A stretch of DNA of 64,000 bases from Erythrobasidium yunnanense (lineage: Eukaryota > Basidiomycota > Cystobasidiomycetes > Erythrobasidiales > Erythrobasidiaceae), in NCBI GenBank assembly GCA_001600175.1, contig BCJC01000008.1, positions 2,781-66,780 of the forward strand. The letters run 5' to 3'. Each line of letters starts with the position of its first letter. The stretch's first letter is position 1. The notes beneath the pieces were generated by a model, which made no database searches, was not told the DNA's origin, and saw only the letters and a list, made by a program, of their open reading frames with translations. Positions 53,216 to 64,000 of the stretch are shown in pieces. The position numbers and the translations under genes were made by a program.

Positions 53216-54451
53216 ATGGACCCTGGACCTACTCCCTCAACTTCCCGCGCTGTACCTTGTGCAATCTGTACGACTGCAACATCCAAATACACCTGTCCTC
53301 GCTGCAATGTCCGAACATGCTCCCTGCAATGCACACAAACGCACAAAACGAATACTGGCTGCAGCGGGCAGCGCGAGCGCACGAGCTTCGTCGATATGGC
53401 GCACTATGGCGATGTCGCTATGTGGAGAGACATGGGTTTCCTGCGCGAAGTCGGTGAAAAAGTCAAGGATTTCGGTGCTACATTGGCCAAAGAAAGCAGC
53501 AGTAAAGGCAAAGGAAGAGCACCGCAACACCATGGAAGGGATGCTCCTCCGTTACATGAACGCGTAGCGAACCTGCCACAGAAAGAGCTGAATCTGAAGA
53601 AGAGACTGGGAGCAAGAGGTGTCGAATTGCTATTCTTGCCAGGCGAGATGGAGCGTCACAAGGCGAACAAGACGACCATTAACCAGAAGTATGTCGAGTG
53701 TAGACTCTTTAAGCAGATACTAAGGCTGACTTTCTGCCTCTATAGACAAAGGAAGCTGTTTCTGACCGTAACGGTATCGGAGCATGACACTTGCGGCACG
53801 AGGATAGCAAGCAATATTAGACACAACCATGAGCTGGAGGAGAAGCTATCGAGCCTGCTTGTCGCAAACAACTCTTTCGATCCCAGCATACACACCGTTC
53901 TTCTGCCTGTCCCGATCCGCCCTTCCACATACACACCACGAGATGCGCAACCTATCATACCTGCTCGCATAGAAGGGCAGAAGCCACAAGAGGATGTCCC
54001 GCTACCAGCGCCGCCGTCTAGCTTACCAGCCAAACCTACTTGGGCAGCCCCGCCCGATGTTGAGCTGGAAGAGCCATCGCCGGAGACCCTCAAGCCAAAG
54101 GTCCCAGTCACGACAGCTCGCAAAGCATGGCTTGTTGAGAATGCTTCGGATGCCTCAACGCTGGAAGATGCGCTTCGCGGGACAGCTATACTAGAATGGC
54201 CGGAGTTTGAGGTGTGGCCAACGCCTACTGTGGATAAGATGCTGTCAGAGGGTACGCTGGAGTATGCAGAGAGACGCGACTTTGATCCAGACCGTAATCG
54301 TAAGCGTAAGAGGGAGGAGGAAGGTATTCAAGATGCTCCGGCTGAGGAGCCGAGCAAGCAAGAAGACGGCAGTTCATCCAGCAGCGACTCCAGTGACAGC
54401 AGCGACAGCAATAGCAGTAGCGATGAAGACGCCGAAGATACGCGAGCGTAG
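53216..54451 (+). CDS. BCD1: HIT zinc-finger box C/D snoRNP assembly factor (BCD1/ZNHIT6-like)
   Basis: An N-terminal HIT-type zinc finger reads CAICTTATSKYTCPRC with CSLQC and HKTNTGC. A BCD1-type segment follows (GVELLFLPGEMERHKANKT), then a beta-rich region (KLFLTVTVSEHD) preceding a Pro-rich part and an acidic Ser/Asp tail. It is needed for stability and assembly of box C/D snoRNPs in the nucleus. A probable intron at about 53688-53745 has length divisible by three with no stop, so either reading stays open. Confidence 0.86.
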   Translation: MDPGPTPSTSRAVPCAICTTATSKYTCPRCNVRTCSLQCTQTHKTNTGCSGQRERTSFVDMAHYGDVAMWRDMGFLREVGEKVKDFGATLAKESSSKGKGRAPQHHGRDAPPLHERVANLPQKELNLKKRLGARGVELLFLPGEMERHKANKTTINQKYVECRLFKQILRLTFCLYRQRKLFLTVTVSEHDTCGTRIASNIRHNHELEEKLSSLLVANNSFDPSIHTVLLPVPIRPSTYTPRDAQPIIPARIEGQKPQEDVPLPAPPSSLPAKPTWAAPPDVELEEPSPETLKPKVPVTTARKAWLVENASDASTLEDALRGTAILEWPEFEVWPTPTVDKMLSEGTLEYAERRDFDPDRNRKRKREEEGIQDAPAEEPSKQEDGSSSSSDSSDSSDSNSSSDEDAEDTRA

Positions 54452-54548
54452 ATTTCACACGTGACCTGGTGTTTTTCAATGTCGTTGTAATCCATACATG
54501 CTCTTTAGACAGTCGCCAACCTGAAGGACCGATATTTTAAGCAGCAGT

Positions 54549-57500
54549 ATGGACGGTCGCAGTCCGCTCCTGCGTAAGCTCGTGACTGGCGTGAACCCTC
54601 ATGGCTCGAGCAGTGCGGCAGCATCCAGATGGAACACAGACAATAACAATCACAGCAACAACAACAGCAAGATTAGCAGTAACATGACTAGCAACATCAA
54701 GCAGGGAAGCGTACGAGAAAGAGCGAGAGCGTACGAGCAAAAACACGCTGCAAGCCAAATCAGATCCGCAAAGTCGAGCAATTCAAGCACAAAGAGCAGT
54801 GGATGTACGGGTACCTAACTGTACTGATATGCCATGATACTGACTGCGTGCTATCACCAGCTTCTTCGGGCGTCCCAGCTGCCCGCGAGCAAGCACAACA
54901 TCTACAGTCGCAGGCAGCCTATAGCGACGACAAGGAGAACGGCAGAAGTCCAGTCGCGACTCCCTATTCTCCTGTGAAGAAGCCTATTCCAACGTCCCAG
55001 AATCCTACTCCTTCTTTGGCGACACCTCTGACGCCGCGATGTGCCAAACACGTATCAACACCGGCTACCTCAAGCCCGCAAACAACAGCTTCAAGTAGCA
55101 GGCCTACGACTGTACCAGCGTCTGCATTCATAAACAAGCGCCAGAGAGCCAACAGTACGCCTAAGCCGGCAGAATGGATGGCCGCAAGCCCGCAGAAGAA
55201 GCAACTGGGGCATACAAAGCAGCCATCTCAGCTCCTATCAACTGTCGGACAGGATGACGATGATGAAGCTGTCTATGGACGCCCGACACCTATGGTCCTG
55301 GCAAGGTCTACCATGCAGAGCTCGGCAACTTTAGAACAGTCGCAGGTCGAGACGAAAGTCACAAACATCGTGCGAACAACCGTAGCTTCTGTACAGATAG
55401 CGAGCGATCCCCAAGCACCCACTCTCGTGCCTTTACCACCGCCTGGCCACGCATCAGAAAGCATGCAGCCAAGGCAGGAGCGTTCGCAGAGGGTGCCAGT
55501 GCCTACGAAGCCTATCGAGACACCTGTGGAACATCAGCCCGTGCGACTTAGACAGCCTGTTCAACCACAAGCGGGCCCGTCCTCAGCTAAAACTAGTCCC
55601 GTCCTTCTGCAAGACGCGAAGTTCGTGAGGCGAAGCGTACAGATGGATCGCACGACTTCGGCGCCCTCCCATAATGTGGAAAGTCAGCCGAGAGGTTCTA
55701 TGCAAGCGAGACCCAGACCTAGATCAATGACAATTGGCCAAGGTCCGCCGGCGAACGTGGAACAAGCTTTCGAGGAGCTCATCGTACGTTCAGCCAGTCC
55801 TGCAACCGTGCGCTCGCTTCTGACATATGCAACATTTATATAGAGTACGATGAACTTGTCTTCGACTGTAGCACGCAAGATGCTGGCCCTAGATCTGAAC
55901 GTCAAGGGTGGCATGCTCAAGTCAGCCACGATCTCCTCTTCTTCCGTATCAGGTACATCCCTTACAAGCAGTAATGCCAAGACCAGACTCCCTATTCCCG
56001 ACTTCAAAGATCTGTCCAGCCAGAGTCCGAGCAAAGAAGTGAAGAAGAGGCCGCAGGTGATCAAGAAGATGAAGTCATTCATGTCTGGTACAGGAGCAAC
56101 ATTCACATCGCCAGAAATCCCAGACGGATTCACAATAGTCGCTTCACCGCCCACTATGCACAGCGCGAACATGTCGAGCCAGAGCACATTCTCGTCGCCG
56201 CAACAGATCGATCCAGCCATCACACAGGCTGCAGCGTCCCAAGCACGTATGCTAAGAAACAAGACATTGGCAACTCTAGACCCTGTCAAAGACCTAAAGA
56301 AGCTGAGAGTCCTGCTCAGAAACGAGAAATTGGAGTGGCTGCAAGAGTGGAGCAGGCTTGGAGGATATGAAGGCCTGATGGAACGCTTACACGAGACTCT
56401 TACAGTGGAATGGAGGTATGTAATGTCTTATCTACTTATCCCCGTATGTACAGCTGAATCTACGCGAATCTGTTTCCGCCAGGCAAGAACAGCACGACGA
56501 TGCGGTTCTGCTAGAACTACTGAAATGCTTCCGTGCACTCTTGATGAGCGAGGTGAGCAGAACCTACAGCGCTGATGATAGCCTGAACTGATGGATAAGA
56601 TCTAGTGTGGGCTGCAATGCTTGGCGAGCTATTCTCCTGCTCCCTTCAGGCCACTCGTGGAGCTCCTCTTCTCCGAGAAGCGTCCTGGCGATCTGAGTGC
56701 GCGCCAATGCATAGTCGAACTCATCCTTGGCCTTTACGAAGTCTTTCCGTACCATACACGAGCATTACCTAAATCGGCATGGCGCAAGCCTTGGTCCGGC
56801 TCCGATGGATTCGGTGCCATATCCACTGAAGACTGGGCAGAAGCAGTATACGATGATCAGTCTCCCCAACTGCCTATGCCTGATGTCTTCTCGCATCACC
56901 ACTCTACTTCAGACCAGAAAGGCAGTACAGGCTCTTCGACATGGGAGTCGGCGGGCTTTACTTCCGATATGTCCTTTGCGGCTACTACGATGGAGGGCGC
57001 AACAGGATTTACGTTGGCTGAGAGCAGGCATGGCGCACATGCGCTGGTGCGGAGCTTAATGATTGGCCCGCCTAACGAGAAGGAGGAAGCGAAGGTGGAC
57101 ATCATTAGGCAGGCGCATAGAAAGCGATACTTCAAAGTCTGGATGGACGAGATGATCGGCACCCTCTCCGATTACTTTTGGTGGGCTGACTTTGTTCGGG
57201 CTTATACGGGTGCTAATCAGACCTGCTTGTAGGGTGCTATGCCATTCTGGCAACAAATACTGGAGGCTCGAGAACATCGAAGAAGACAAGCTAGAAGAGC
57301 CAACCGTGCCCGGCGGAATGACCGGCGGTGTCGAGTTTGAGGCAATGAGTGAGCTTTCGATCCATTTCCACGGCAGCTTTCCTTGATCTGATGTGACATC
57401 TCCATTAGGCTATCTCGCTGCACATATGCGCCTGTTGAATAGGCTTGCAAAGACTTGCGCTAGCCGGGAAACAGCTCAGCAATTCCACGCAGACCTATTC

Positions 57501-57732
57501 GAAAGCGGCTTCGACAAAGTCATACTCGTGAGCGCTGGCTCTCTGTGATATGCTTTAGTCCAGCATTTACTCACATTCCTCACAGACTCTCCGCAAGTGC
57601 TCGCAGACATACTATCCTCATATCCACCTCGAGCTCGCACGCTACATTGATACCTGCCTGTCATCGGGCTATCCTCTACATGATGGCATTAGACGACACC
57701 TGGATATCGTCAAGAGCTTATCTAACATCTAA
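54549..57732 (+). CDS. GBD/FH3-domain protein without formin FH1-FH2 (RID1-like)
   Basis: The N-terminal two-thirds are Ser/Thr/Pro/Gln-rich and disordered. The C-terminal third matches the diaphanous-formin GTPase-binding and FH3 region: LEWLQEWSRLGGYEGLMERL, EEQHDDAVLLELLKCFRALL, SYSPAPFRPLVELLFSEKRPGDL and ARQCIVELILGLYEVFP. The gene ends soon after and the next gene is MGM1, so no FH1/FH2 actin-assembly domain exists. Filamentous fungi have GBD/FH3-only Rho-binding proteins (RID-1 of Neurospora, from memory). A role as a Rho/Cdc42 effector in polarity is inferred. At least seven exons. Confidence 0.75.
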
Positions 57733-58145
57733 CAACACGCTGAACGAGCTATCGAGACAAGATGCCCAGAAATCTCATCCTGGACATCGAAGGTCCAGGA
57801 CTGAGAGTCACGTCAAGTGTACATGAGAGCCCTTTTCGCCTTTCTTTCCCCTAGGTTGGCGCCCGGGCAAATTTCCATAGCGTCCACCTTTGTCCCGCCG
57901 CGTAGCAGTCTTATCAGTCATCCTTTGTTTTCTTCGTTGTTGTGCCCTTTCTAGACTGTCTTGCAGCACTCCGGTTTTCTGTAGACTTCGTATATATCAG
58001 CCTTCTTATCACACACTTTCAGAGCAGTCCTGTACGATAGGGAGGTGTGGTTCCGTTACTGTCGATTCAGCTATGAAGTATACATGCAACATGTTCGTAT
58101 ATATGCGATCTTGGACCCAAACTACTTGCGAAATGAATGGAAGGT
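57733..58145. other. Convergent intergenic region, no gene seen
   Basis: 413 bases between two convergent stops, T-rich (TTTGTTTTCTTCGTTGTTG), consistent with 3' UTRs. No gene was supported. Confidence 0.4.
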
Positions 58146-61100
58146 TTAGAACAAGCCGAACCGTCTATTCCCACTACCCCTCGATGCTGAAGCAGATGAT
58201 GATGCATGCCGTATAGGTCCTTGCCTCTCCTGCTGTAGTCTTAGAAGTCCGCCAAGCTTCTCAGAGACAAGCTCGAGCTTTTCCTTCCTGTCTTGCAGAT
58301 CTAGATGATTCCGGAACTTGGGATTCTCGCGTGCAAACTCTAGGATCTCTTCCCGCGTGAGGTTGTAGCCCATCTGGGTCTCGATTTGTCGTGGTAGCTT
58401 GAAACAAGACTTAGCTAGGACAGACGAAAGTTGTCCAATGGCTTAACTTACCAGATGAAAGTACTCCTGCAAAAGCTCGATGTTGACAAATTGCACGGCT
58501 GTAGTAGCTAGCTTGTCCGCCACGATGTTGAGGAAGGCTTCCGGGCAGTACACCCGCATGTCGTCTGCTGTCTTTTCTGAGTATCGAGTACACTGCCTCG
58601 ACTTCAGGACCGATATACGAGCTTTGAGCAGTGCGATAGTTCCTTGATGCGCTCTGGCTTCTCGTGCTACATTCATATCGATCAGCACTGGATTGCTATG
58701 AAACGATACTTCGTACTCACCTTTCTGAATCAGAATCGCATTATATGCAGGCCGGGTCGGGTCTTCCGCATCTTCTTTGAGTAGCTCATTCTCCACCTCT
58801 TGCTGGTCCTGCGATGCTCCACTCAATCTCTGCGCCATGGCAGCTCTCCTCGCGTTGATCTTCTGTTTCTCCCTCGCTTCCAGATCATCGATATACTGAA
58901 TGACGCTCTTCAACTTCCTACTCCCACCAACATTATCTCTTATTCTCCCGATATCCTGATCAAGTAAGCCTATCTCCCTGTTCAACAGTTCTATACTCTC
59001 TTTCCGCCCTTTCTCCCAGTCGCGGCCTTCAGGATCCAGCTCGACTTCGTGCTTGTATGGCTTGATACACGTTTCGATCAATTCGGCTGTTCCAGGAAAC
59101 TTGTTTCGTAAGATCGCATCGGAGTACGCATAGATTCGCTCAGCTATCGAAGCATGGTTGATAAGCGGGTCTTCCTCCATCAACCCCGAGGAAATATGCG
59201 TCCGAAGAGTGTCGACTACAAGCTGTGTAGATCTCCGTCCTACACCAGATTTCGTAAGAGCAGAAGTAGCTGCTTCCAATTTGCGCTTCCATTGTGCAGC
59301 TGGATCAGGCTGGCCTTTCACAGCATCTGGATTGCGTAATTTGCGTGCTCGCAGCTCATCGACTTGCGCTGCTACGCCAGATAGATTCCGCATGTCCCCA
59401 TCCTCGCTCGTGTCCGTCCAGTATTTCTCAGCTAGTTTCTCCATCGCTTCATACTCCAAGTAGCTCTTCAGTATTTCCCTAATCTTGGGTTTGCCATAGT
59501 ATTCTTTGAACATTCCCAGCTTCTGTTTGAGAACATCCAATGTTTCCGCTAGATAGCTTTCTGGCGAAACGGTCCGGTCGTTGTATTGGACCTTGAACTG
59601 ATATTTCGCTTCTTCGAGCTCTTGTTGTACGGAATTACTGATAGAATGCAGGGAGTTGGCCATGCTTTCCTCCAAGACGTGCATCAATCTACGTTTGAGC
59701 AGATCGGTAGTGACTTGGATCCCTTCTCTGCTGAATTGCTCGCGATGAGAGCCGAAATATTCTTGCTCTTGCCGGCGAACAGGCCCTGCTAACCCTTCGT
59801 CTTCGGCATTCTTGACGCGAATAAGGTCCCGTCCTTCTCGTGATTTCGCTGCCGCTTTGCATACGACGCCAATGTATCCTAGTGAGAGGGGATATCGCTT
59901 ATTCGTAAGTATATCGGCGCCGTGCTGTGGCTCTACTAGGTCCATCTTCGTAACGACACCTATCGTTCGCATACCCAGTGGATCCACGCGGCGACTCGCT
60001 TTGAGCGCAGGCGAGTTTGCAAGATCTACATCCGCAGCACACACTGCTAGGATAATGTTCGGCGGCTTGATGTATTTCTCGCAGAGGCTGGCTATCTCGT
60101 CCTTGAGCGTATCAGGCTGGTCCATTGACGAAAGCTCGATATAGCCAGGCAAGTCGACAAGTGATAGATCGGGAACATTGGGAGAATGGATGCGCAACTC
60201 GATGGGTATAGAGGAGACCGCTTGTGAAGAAGGGATGGAGAGATTCATGTCTAGAAGCTTCTTCTGCACGTCGGTGAAGTCAAAGATGTGCTGTCCAGGT
60301 GCAAAGACTGGGAACTCGGCGAATGTCTTTGGATGCGGATTGGAGGGAGTTGCAGGTGTGTGAATGAGCGTGAGTTCGATAGGCCGGCGCGTGACCATAT
60401 TGTTTCCCCTAAGCATACACCATTAGCAGGATTCAGCATCCTTGATGATGAAAGCTTGCTCACTTGGGCAGAAACTCCCTTCCTACGACAGCTTCAAGAA
60501 CACTGCTCTTGCCGCTACTCTGGCTTCCCACAACGACGATAGCAGGTAATTGCAAGCTCTCCTTCTGGTCTATACTGAGTAGGATTGAGCGTATCTCGAT
60601 GAGTTTCTTCGTCAACATCATGAGATCTTGCGTGGGGTCGTCGCCGTGTCGGTCCTCGTCGTCTTCTGTATGACTTACCACAGGTAAACTTGCAGCCATT
60701 GCTGCAGCTGCTGCCATCTCGCTTGGTGTGGGTGTCTTCCTGGGCGGCGGCTTCTGCTGTTGTTCTTGTTGCCCTTCAGAGCTTCCCTGCTGTCCTTCTG
60801 TCCCAGCTTCCATTATACCCTGTAAGAAGGACGATACAGTCCTCCATACTCCCGTTCCAAACTGCCTGACTTCATCTGCACTTTCTCCCACCGCCGTTCC
60901 CGCTGTGCCTAATGCACCTCCAGCTTTCGTGAGTACGCCATTGACAGTCGTCCACGCTTCTCCCAGGCTGTTCTGTATCGAGTTGCGCGCTTCTTCTACT
61001 TTGGATACGACGTAGACGCCTGAAGCTGCTGCTCCGCCGACAATGACGACGGGCAGCCGCGTGGATGCTCTCAGGATCAGCCGGGGGATGAAAGTATATG

Positions 61101-61317
61101 AGATTGCGCGAGTCTGCTGGCCATTGCCATAGATCTTGCTGGTCCCATTGCGAACGAGCGCCGTGCTCAGATGGTGGTGGCCTCTTCGGTGTAGGAAAGT
61201 ATGCAATGAACGAGGTGTAGCATTGTTGATGATGGATATCCGTCGCAAGCTGTTCCTCGTCGTCGTCGCTGCTACTGTCCGCCTGAGAAATGCACCACCT
61301 CGCAGAAGCCGCGACAT
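58146..61317 (-). CDS. MGM1: Mitochondrial dynamin-like GTPase MGM1/OPA1
   Basis: Drives inner-membrane fusion and crista maintenance. An Arg-rich presequence (first 90 residues) is followed by a membrane anchor (LPVVIVGGAAASGVYVV), then a Gln/Pro-rich linker where proteolytic processing is expected. The dynamin GTPase domain has GSQSSGKSS (G1), DLPGY (G3) and TKMD (G4). Middle and GED regions follow, ending in NRRFGLF. Four or five exons. Length near 990 residues fits the family. It is divergent from the CCDC174-like gene across 65 bases. Confidence 0.93.
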
Positions 61318-61382
61318 GGCATCGTTTCAAGGGTTGTCTTAAGACGAAGCAGCAACAATATACAAATTCTAGACAAAAGGCA
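61318..61382. promoter_or_regulatory. 65-base bidirectional start-to-start spacer
   Basis: Only 65 bases separate the divergent start codons of MGM1 and the CCDC174-like gene. Both 5' UTRs and core promoters must be very short or overlap the coding regions. Confidence 0.6.
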
Positions 61383-62497
61383 ATGGCCTCGGGCTCATCC
61401 AGCAAGGGCTCGTACAGCGTCAATGCATCGTCAATGCTCTCGCTGCTTTCAGAAGTATCAAGGCATAGCGATGGGCACAAACGGGGGACAATCTCGCGCA
61501 ACAGCAGTCACAACAACGACGATATCGATGGACCACCTTCATCTAAACGAGCAAAGAAGAGCTCCATCTTTGACCGGTCGAACCGAGGGATTGCAGCCCG
61601 TTCAGCCAAAGATACCTCTCATATGCTCGCACGGGAAGATCTCTCAGTAGAAGCTCGTCGCATACTTGAGTCCAGAGAGAAGTTGGAGAAGAAAGCATTA
61701 TTGTATGAGAAGCTCGCGAGGGGAGAGACTGTGAATGGAGTGACGAGGGAACAGCTCAGAGAGGGTTTATTGGTCGATTTCGAGACGAAGGCTGTGGAAG
61801 AGTCGTATAAGGATAGAAGTGGAAAATTCGATGATACTGATGATGAGAGCGACGAGGAGGAGGATGAAAGCAAGACAGTCCCGAGGAAGGGTAAAGAGCC
61901 AGAGGAGGACGACGATGAGGTGACTCGCTATCTTCTCTCCTATCCAGATCTACGCTGAAGCTGTGTTCGCAGCTCGTCGAGACTACAGACGATCTAGGAC
62001 GTACGCGCTGGGTCCGCCGATCCCAGCTCGCAGCAGAGCCTACTGAGCGCGTCTCAGTAATGGATGGCGGCGCACCCTTATTCAGCAACGACATCAAGCT
62101 CGCTTCTACATCCTGGCATCCCGCGGACAATCAGCACACATACTACGGGGACCAGCATGAATTCCACGTCTACGAGCCAAGTGCAGAAGAGCTCGAAGCG
62201 CGTCGGAAGCGCTTGAATCTTGATTTACCACTGAGTAAGCACTTTGATGGGAGTGCAGAGATCAGGAATAGAGGTGCGGGCTTCATTCAATTGAGTGCGG
62301 ATGAAGAGGAGAGGAAGAAACAGATGGAGGAGCTCAAGATGGAGAGAGAAGAGACGGAACGAAAAAGGGAACAAGTCAGTAAAGAAGGTGGAGCGAAGGA
62401 TAAGAGGGAGAAGGAACTGGAAGAAAGAAGGAAGTTGATAGAGGAGAAGAAACAGAAGATCTTGGAGAGGAGGAAAGCAGCAGCGGCTCAGCAGTAA
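61383..62497 (+). CDS. CCDC174-like nuclear coiled-coil protein
   Basis: Two exons (61383-61919, 61973-62497) give 353 residues. The N-terminus is Ser-rich with a basic SSKRAKKSSIFDR patch. A middle acidic stretch precedes the family motif VETTDDLGRTRWVRR (the DUF4078-type core of CCDC174). The last 90 residues are a highly charged coiled coil of Glu, Lys and Arg. Human CCDC174 associates with the exon-junction complex; a splicing-linked role here is inferred from that. Confidence 0.72.
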
Positions 62498-62668
62498 TCC
62501 GTCAGTGATAGTAGAGCAGAAGCACGAGCTGATCAGCAAGAACGCAGTATCTGTAGCATCCCATCAGTGCCTGGTCCGAAATTATCGTTGTACCAGTTTC
62601 CTGCCCAATCGTTCTATGCTACATAACACATACATACTACACCAAGCTCAATAGAGTATATGAGCATA

Positions 62669-63544
62669 TTACCATCCAAGCTTTCCTACTTCCTGCATGT
62701 TCTGTTCCGTTTCCCTCAATTCTCCTTTTCTGGCCGAGCTTCCGGCTCTGATAGGTGCAGAGGGCGATACGCTCCCTACTAGCTCACTCACACTTCTCGC
62801 ATAGATGACTCTAGGCTGCGACATGCTGGGTCGCACTTGCTCATTCGCATGTGAAGGCATTCCTCGATTTGACGATGTTCGAGGAGGAGTAGCGAATCCA
62901 TTCAATCGACTTCTGGTGATACGTGGTGGGAGGTGAGTCAGGTTGTCTTGAGAAGCTTGAGCAGGCCGTGAGTGCAAAAGAGGAAGCGTAGCTGGAGCAG
63001 CTGCTGAGGAGAGTAAAGGACGGCTGTCGATGTAGGTCGAAGGTGAGGTTGGAGTGAGTGGGGAATAGACCGCTGAGGGAGATAGAGGTGTGCGGATAGT
63101 AAGGGTCGGCGAAGTTGGCGATAGGAGCGGTTCTGCAACAGGTTTGCACAGAACGTGCGTTAGTCAACGAAGACTAAGTAGTGGCTTTTCTAACACTTAC
63201 GGAAACCATTGTTCTGAGAGTTGTTAGAAGCTGCAAAAACTTGCTTCATAGATGGATTTCCAGCATGAACGCCAGCAGCCGCGACTGGCTTCGCGGCAAA
63301 GTTGGAATAAACAGGCGAGGCGAAGGTAGGTGATGTTGAAGCAATACGAGCTTTCTCTTCATCTTCAATCTGTTTCGCTTTCTTCTTTCGTGAAATGAGG
63401 ATGCATTCCCAGATGTGCGTGCTGGAGTGGATCTCAGCTTTGCTTTGAAGAAGAGAGAGAATGTAGGACGTACGCTACTGCCGCAGCAACGACGATGCCT
63501 CCTACTGCCATACATACGACAAGAGCTATCTGTCCAGGCTGCAT
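62669..63544 (-). CDS. Small single-pass membrane protein of unknown function
   Basis: The N-terminus QPGQIALVVCMAVGGIVVAAAVA is an almost immediate membrane segment, followed by a basic stop-transfer (SRKKKAKQ). The rest is Ser/Pro/Thr-rich with SPTSPTLTIRTPLSPSA and PLTPTSP, suggesting a phosphorylated cytosolic tail. Three exons are inferred; the first is about 70 bases. No family is recognised. A plasma-membrane or ER adaptor is possible, but nothing in the sequence decides this. Confidence 0.6.
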
Positions 63545-64000
63545 TGTTTTGGATTTGTGTAGGATTAGCGAGGGTGGAATAGAAGGAGAAAGTAAGAGAG
63601 ATAGGAAGAGAAGAGAAGGAGAATAGTGAGTTCAGCATAGTGAGCGAGCGAGCTTCAGCGACACAAAAGCTAGGTCGTCGTGAAAAGCTGGCGTTCTTGG
63701 TCGGCTGGGTTCCGAAGAGATACAAATTTGGCTTTGTCTTTTGTCGCAGGACAAGTGCGATTGAATAGCTGATCGTACGCTGTACATTGTTAGTGTACAT
63801 TGTTCGGGCGTTTCTGGCTAGAGCTCTCGACAGGGAGCTTCGTGGTTGTCGTGAGAGCGACAGGACTGGGATGACCCTTGACACTTTTTTGACCAGACTA
63901 TGTAATGTGTAGTAAGATGCAGTAGCTAGTAATTCCAGCTCGAGTTGGTCGGAAGCCATGAAGGACAAGAAGAAGTGATTGTGCCTGAGCTGTCATTTGA
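63545..64000. promoter_or_regulatory. Upstream region of the membrane-protein gene
   Basis: 456 bases to the window edge. A long minus-strand frame spans 63246-63968, but its upstream part has no domain and reads through the placed intron, so it is not called as coding. The stretch just upstream of the start is rich in GAGAA/AGAAG on the plus strand, i.e. pyrimidine-rich on the coding strand. Confidence 0.35.

Noticed and set aside
63246-63968. 240-codon minus-strand frame
   Set aside because: It overlaps the membrane-protein gene in another frame, crosses its intron and first exon, and has no domain content.

Overview
The window looks like nuclear DNA of a basidiomycete fungus, most likely Pucciniomycotina (rust/red-yeast lineage). 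Three things suggest this. Almost every gene is cut by introns of about 48-75 bases with GT..AG ends. The gene set is fungal (MRD1, COQ8, MGM1, NHX1, a Zn2Cys6 regulator). Positions 11388-11801 encode a tandem-repeat precursor of a farnesylated mating pheromone, built like rhodotorucine A of Rhodosporidium toruloides. The species cannot be resolved from the sequence.

Layout. Positions 1-11548 are one contig whose two ends are an inverted repeat of 1148 bases (1-1148 and 10401-11548). Each arm carries the start of a pheromone gene reading outward, a promoter with an ACAAAGGG box, and the first three exons of a mitochondrial 2-oxodicarboxylate carrier. Only the left arm runs on into the whole carrier gene. 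Between the arms lie the carrier, mitochondrial ribosomal protein L6, MRD1, a C2H2 zinc-finger gene and COQ8/ABC1. A gap of exactly 100 N (11549-11648) follows, flanked by a perfect 71-base direct repeat, so it may really be a contig overlap. To the right come RPC40, a 5'-truncated secreted-enzyme-like fragment, a secreted beta-lactamase-like hydrolase, MIC26/27, an MFS transporter and a STE20/CLA4-type PAK kinase. Pheromone, PAK kinase, ABC1 and mitochondrial L6 together suggest the pheromone/receptor (P/R) mating-type region. No STE3 receptor was seen in the window.

From 24 kb on the content is ordinary and gene-dense: a lipase, a P2C-like P-type ATPase, ubiquitin-L40, RPS9, beta-carbonic anhydrase, a BAP31/Yet homologue, a PP28 phosphoprotein, an isoprenylcysteine-methylesterase-like hydrolase, RPL28, phosphatidylserine decarboxylase, a NicO Ni/Co transporter, eIF2D, a Zn2Cys6 factor, MnSOD, NHX1, BCD1, a GBD/FH3-only protein, MGM1, a CCDC174-like protein and a small membrane protein. 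Many genes share very short promoters or abut.

Working picture. The left part is a mating-type locus in which pheromone genes were multiplied by an inverted segmental duplication that stopped inside a neighbouring gene's intron. A second theme is exon structure: 5-, 8- and 11-base exons recur in unrelated genes, and the frames close only when they are included. I saw no tRNA or rRNA genes, CRISPR arrays or recognisable transposons.
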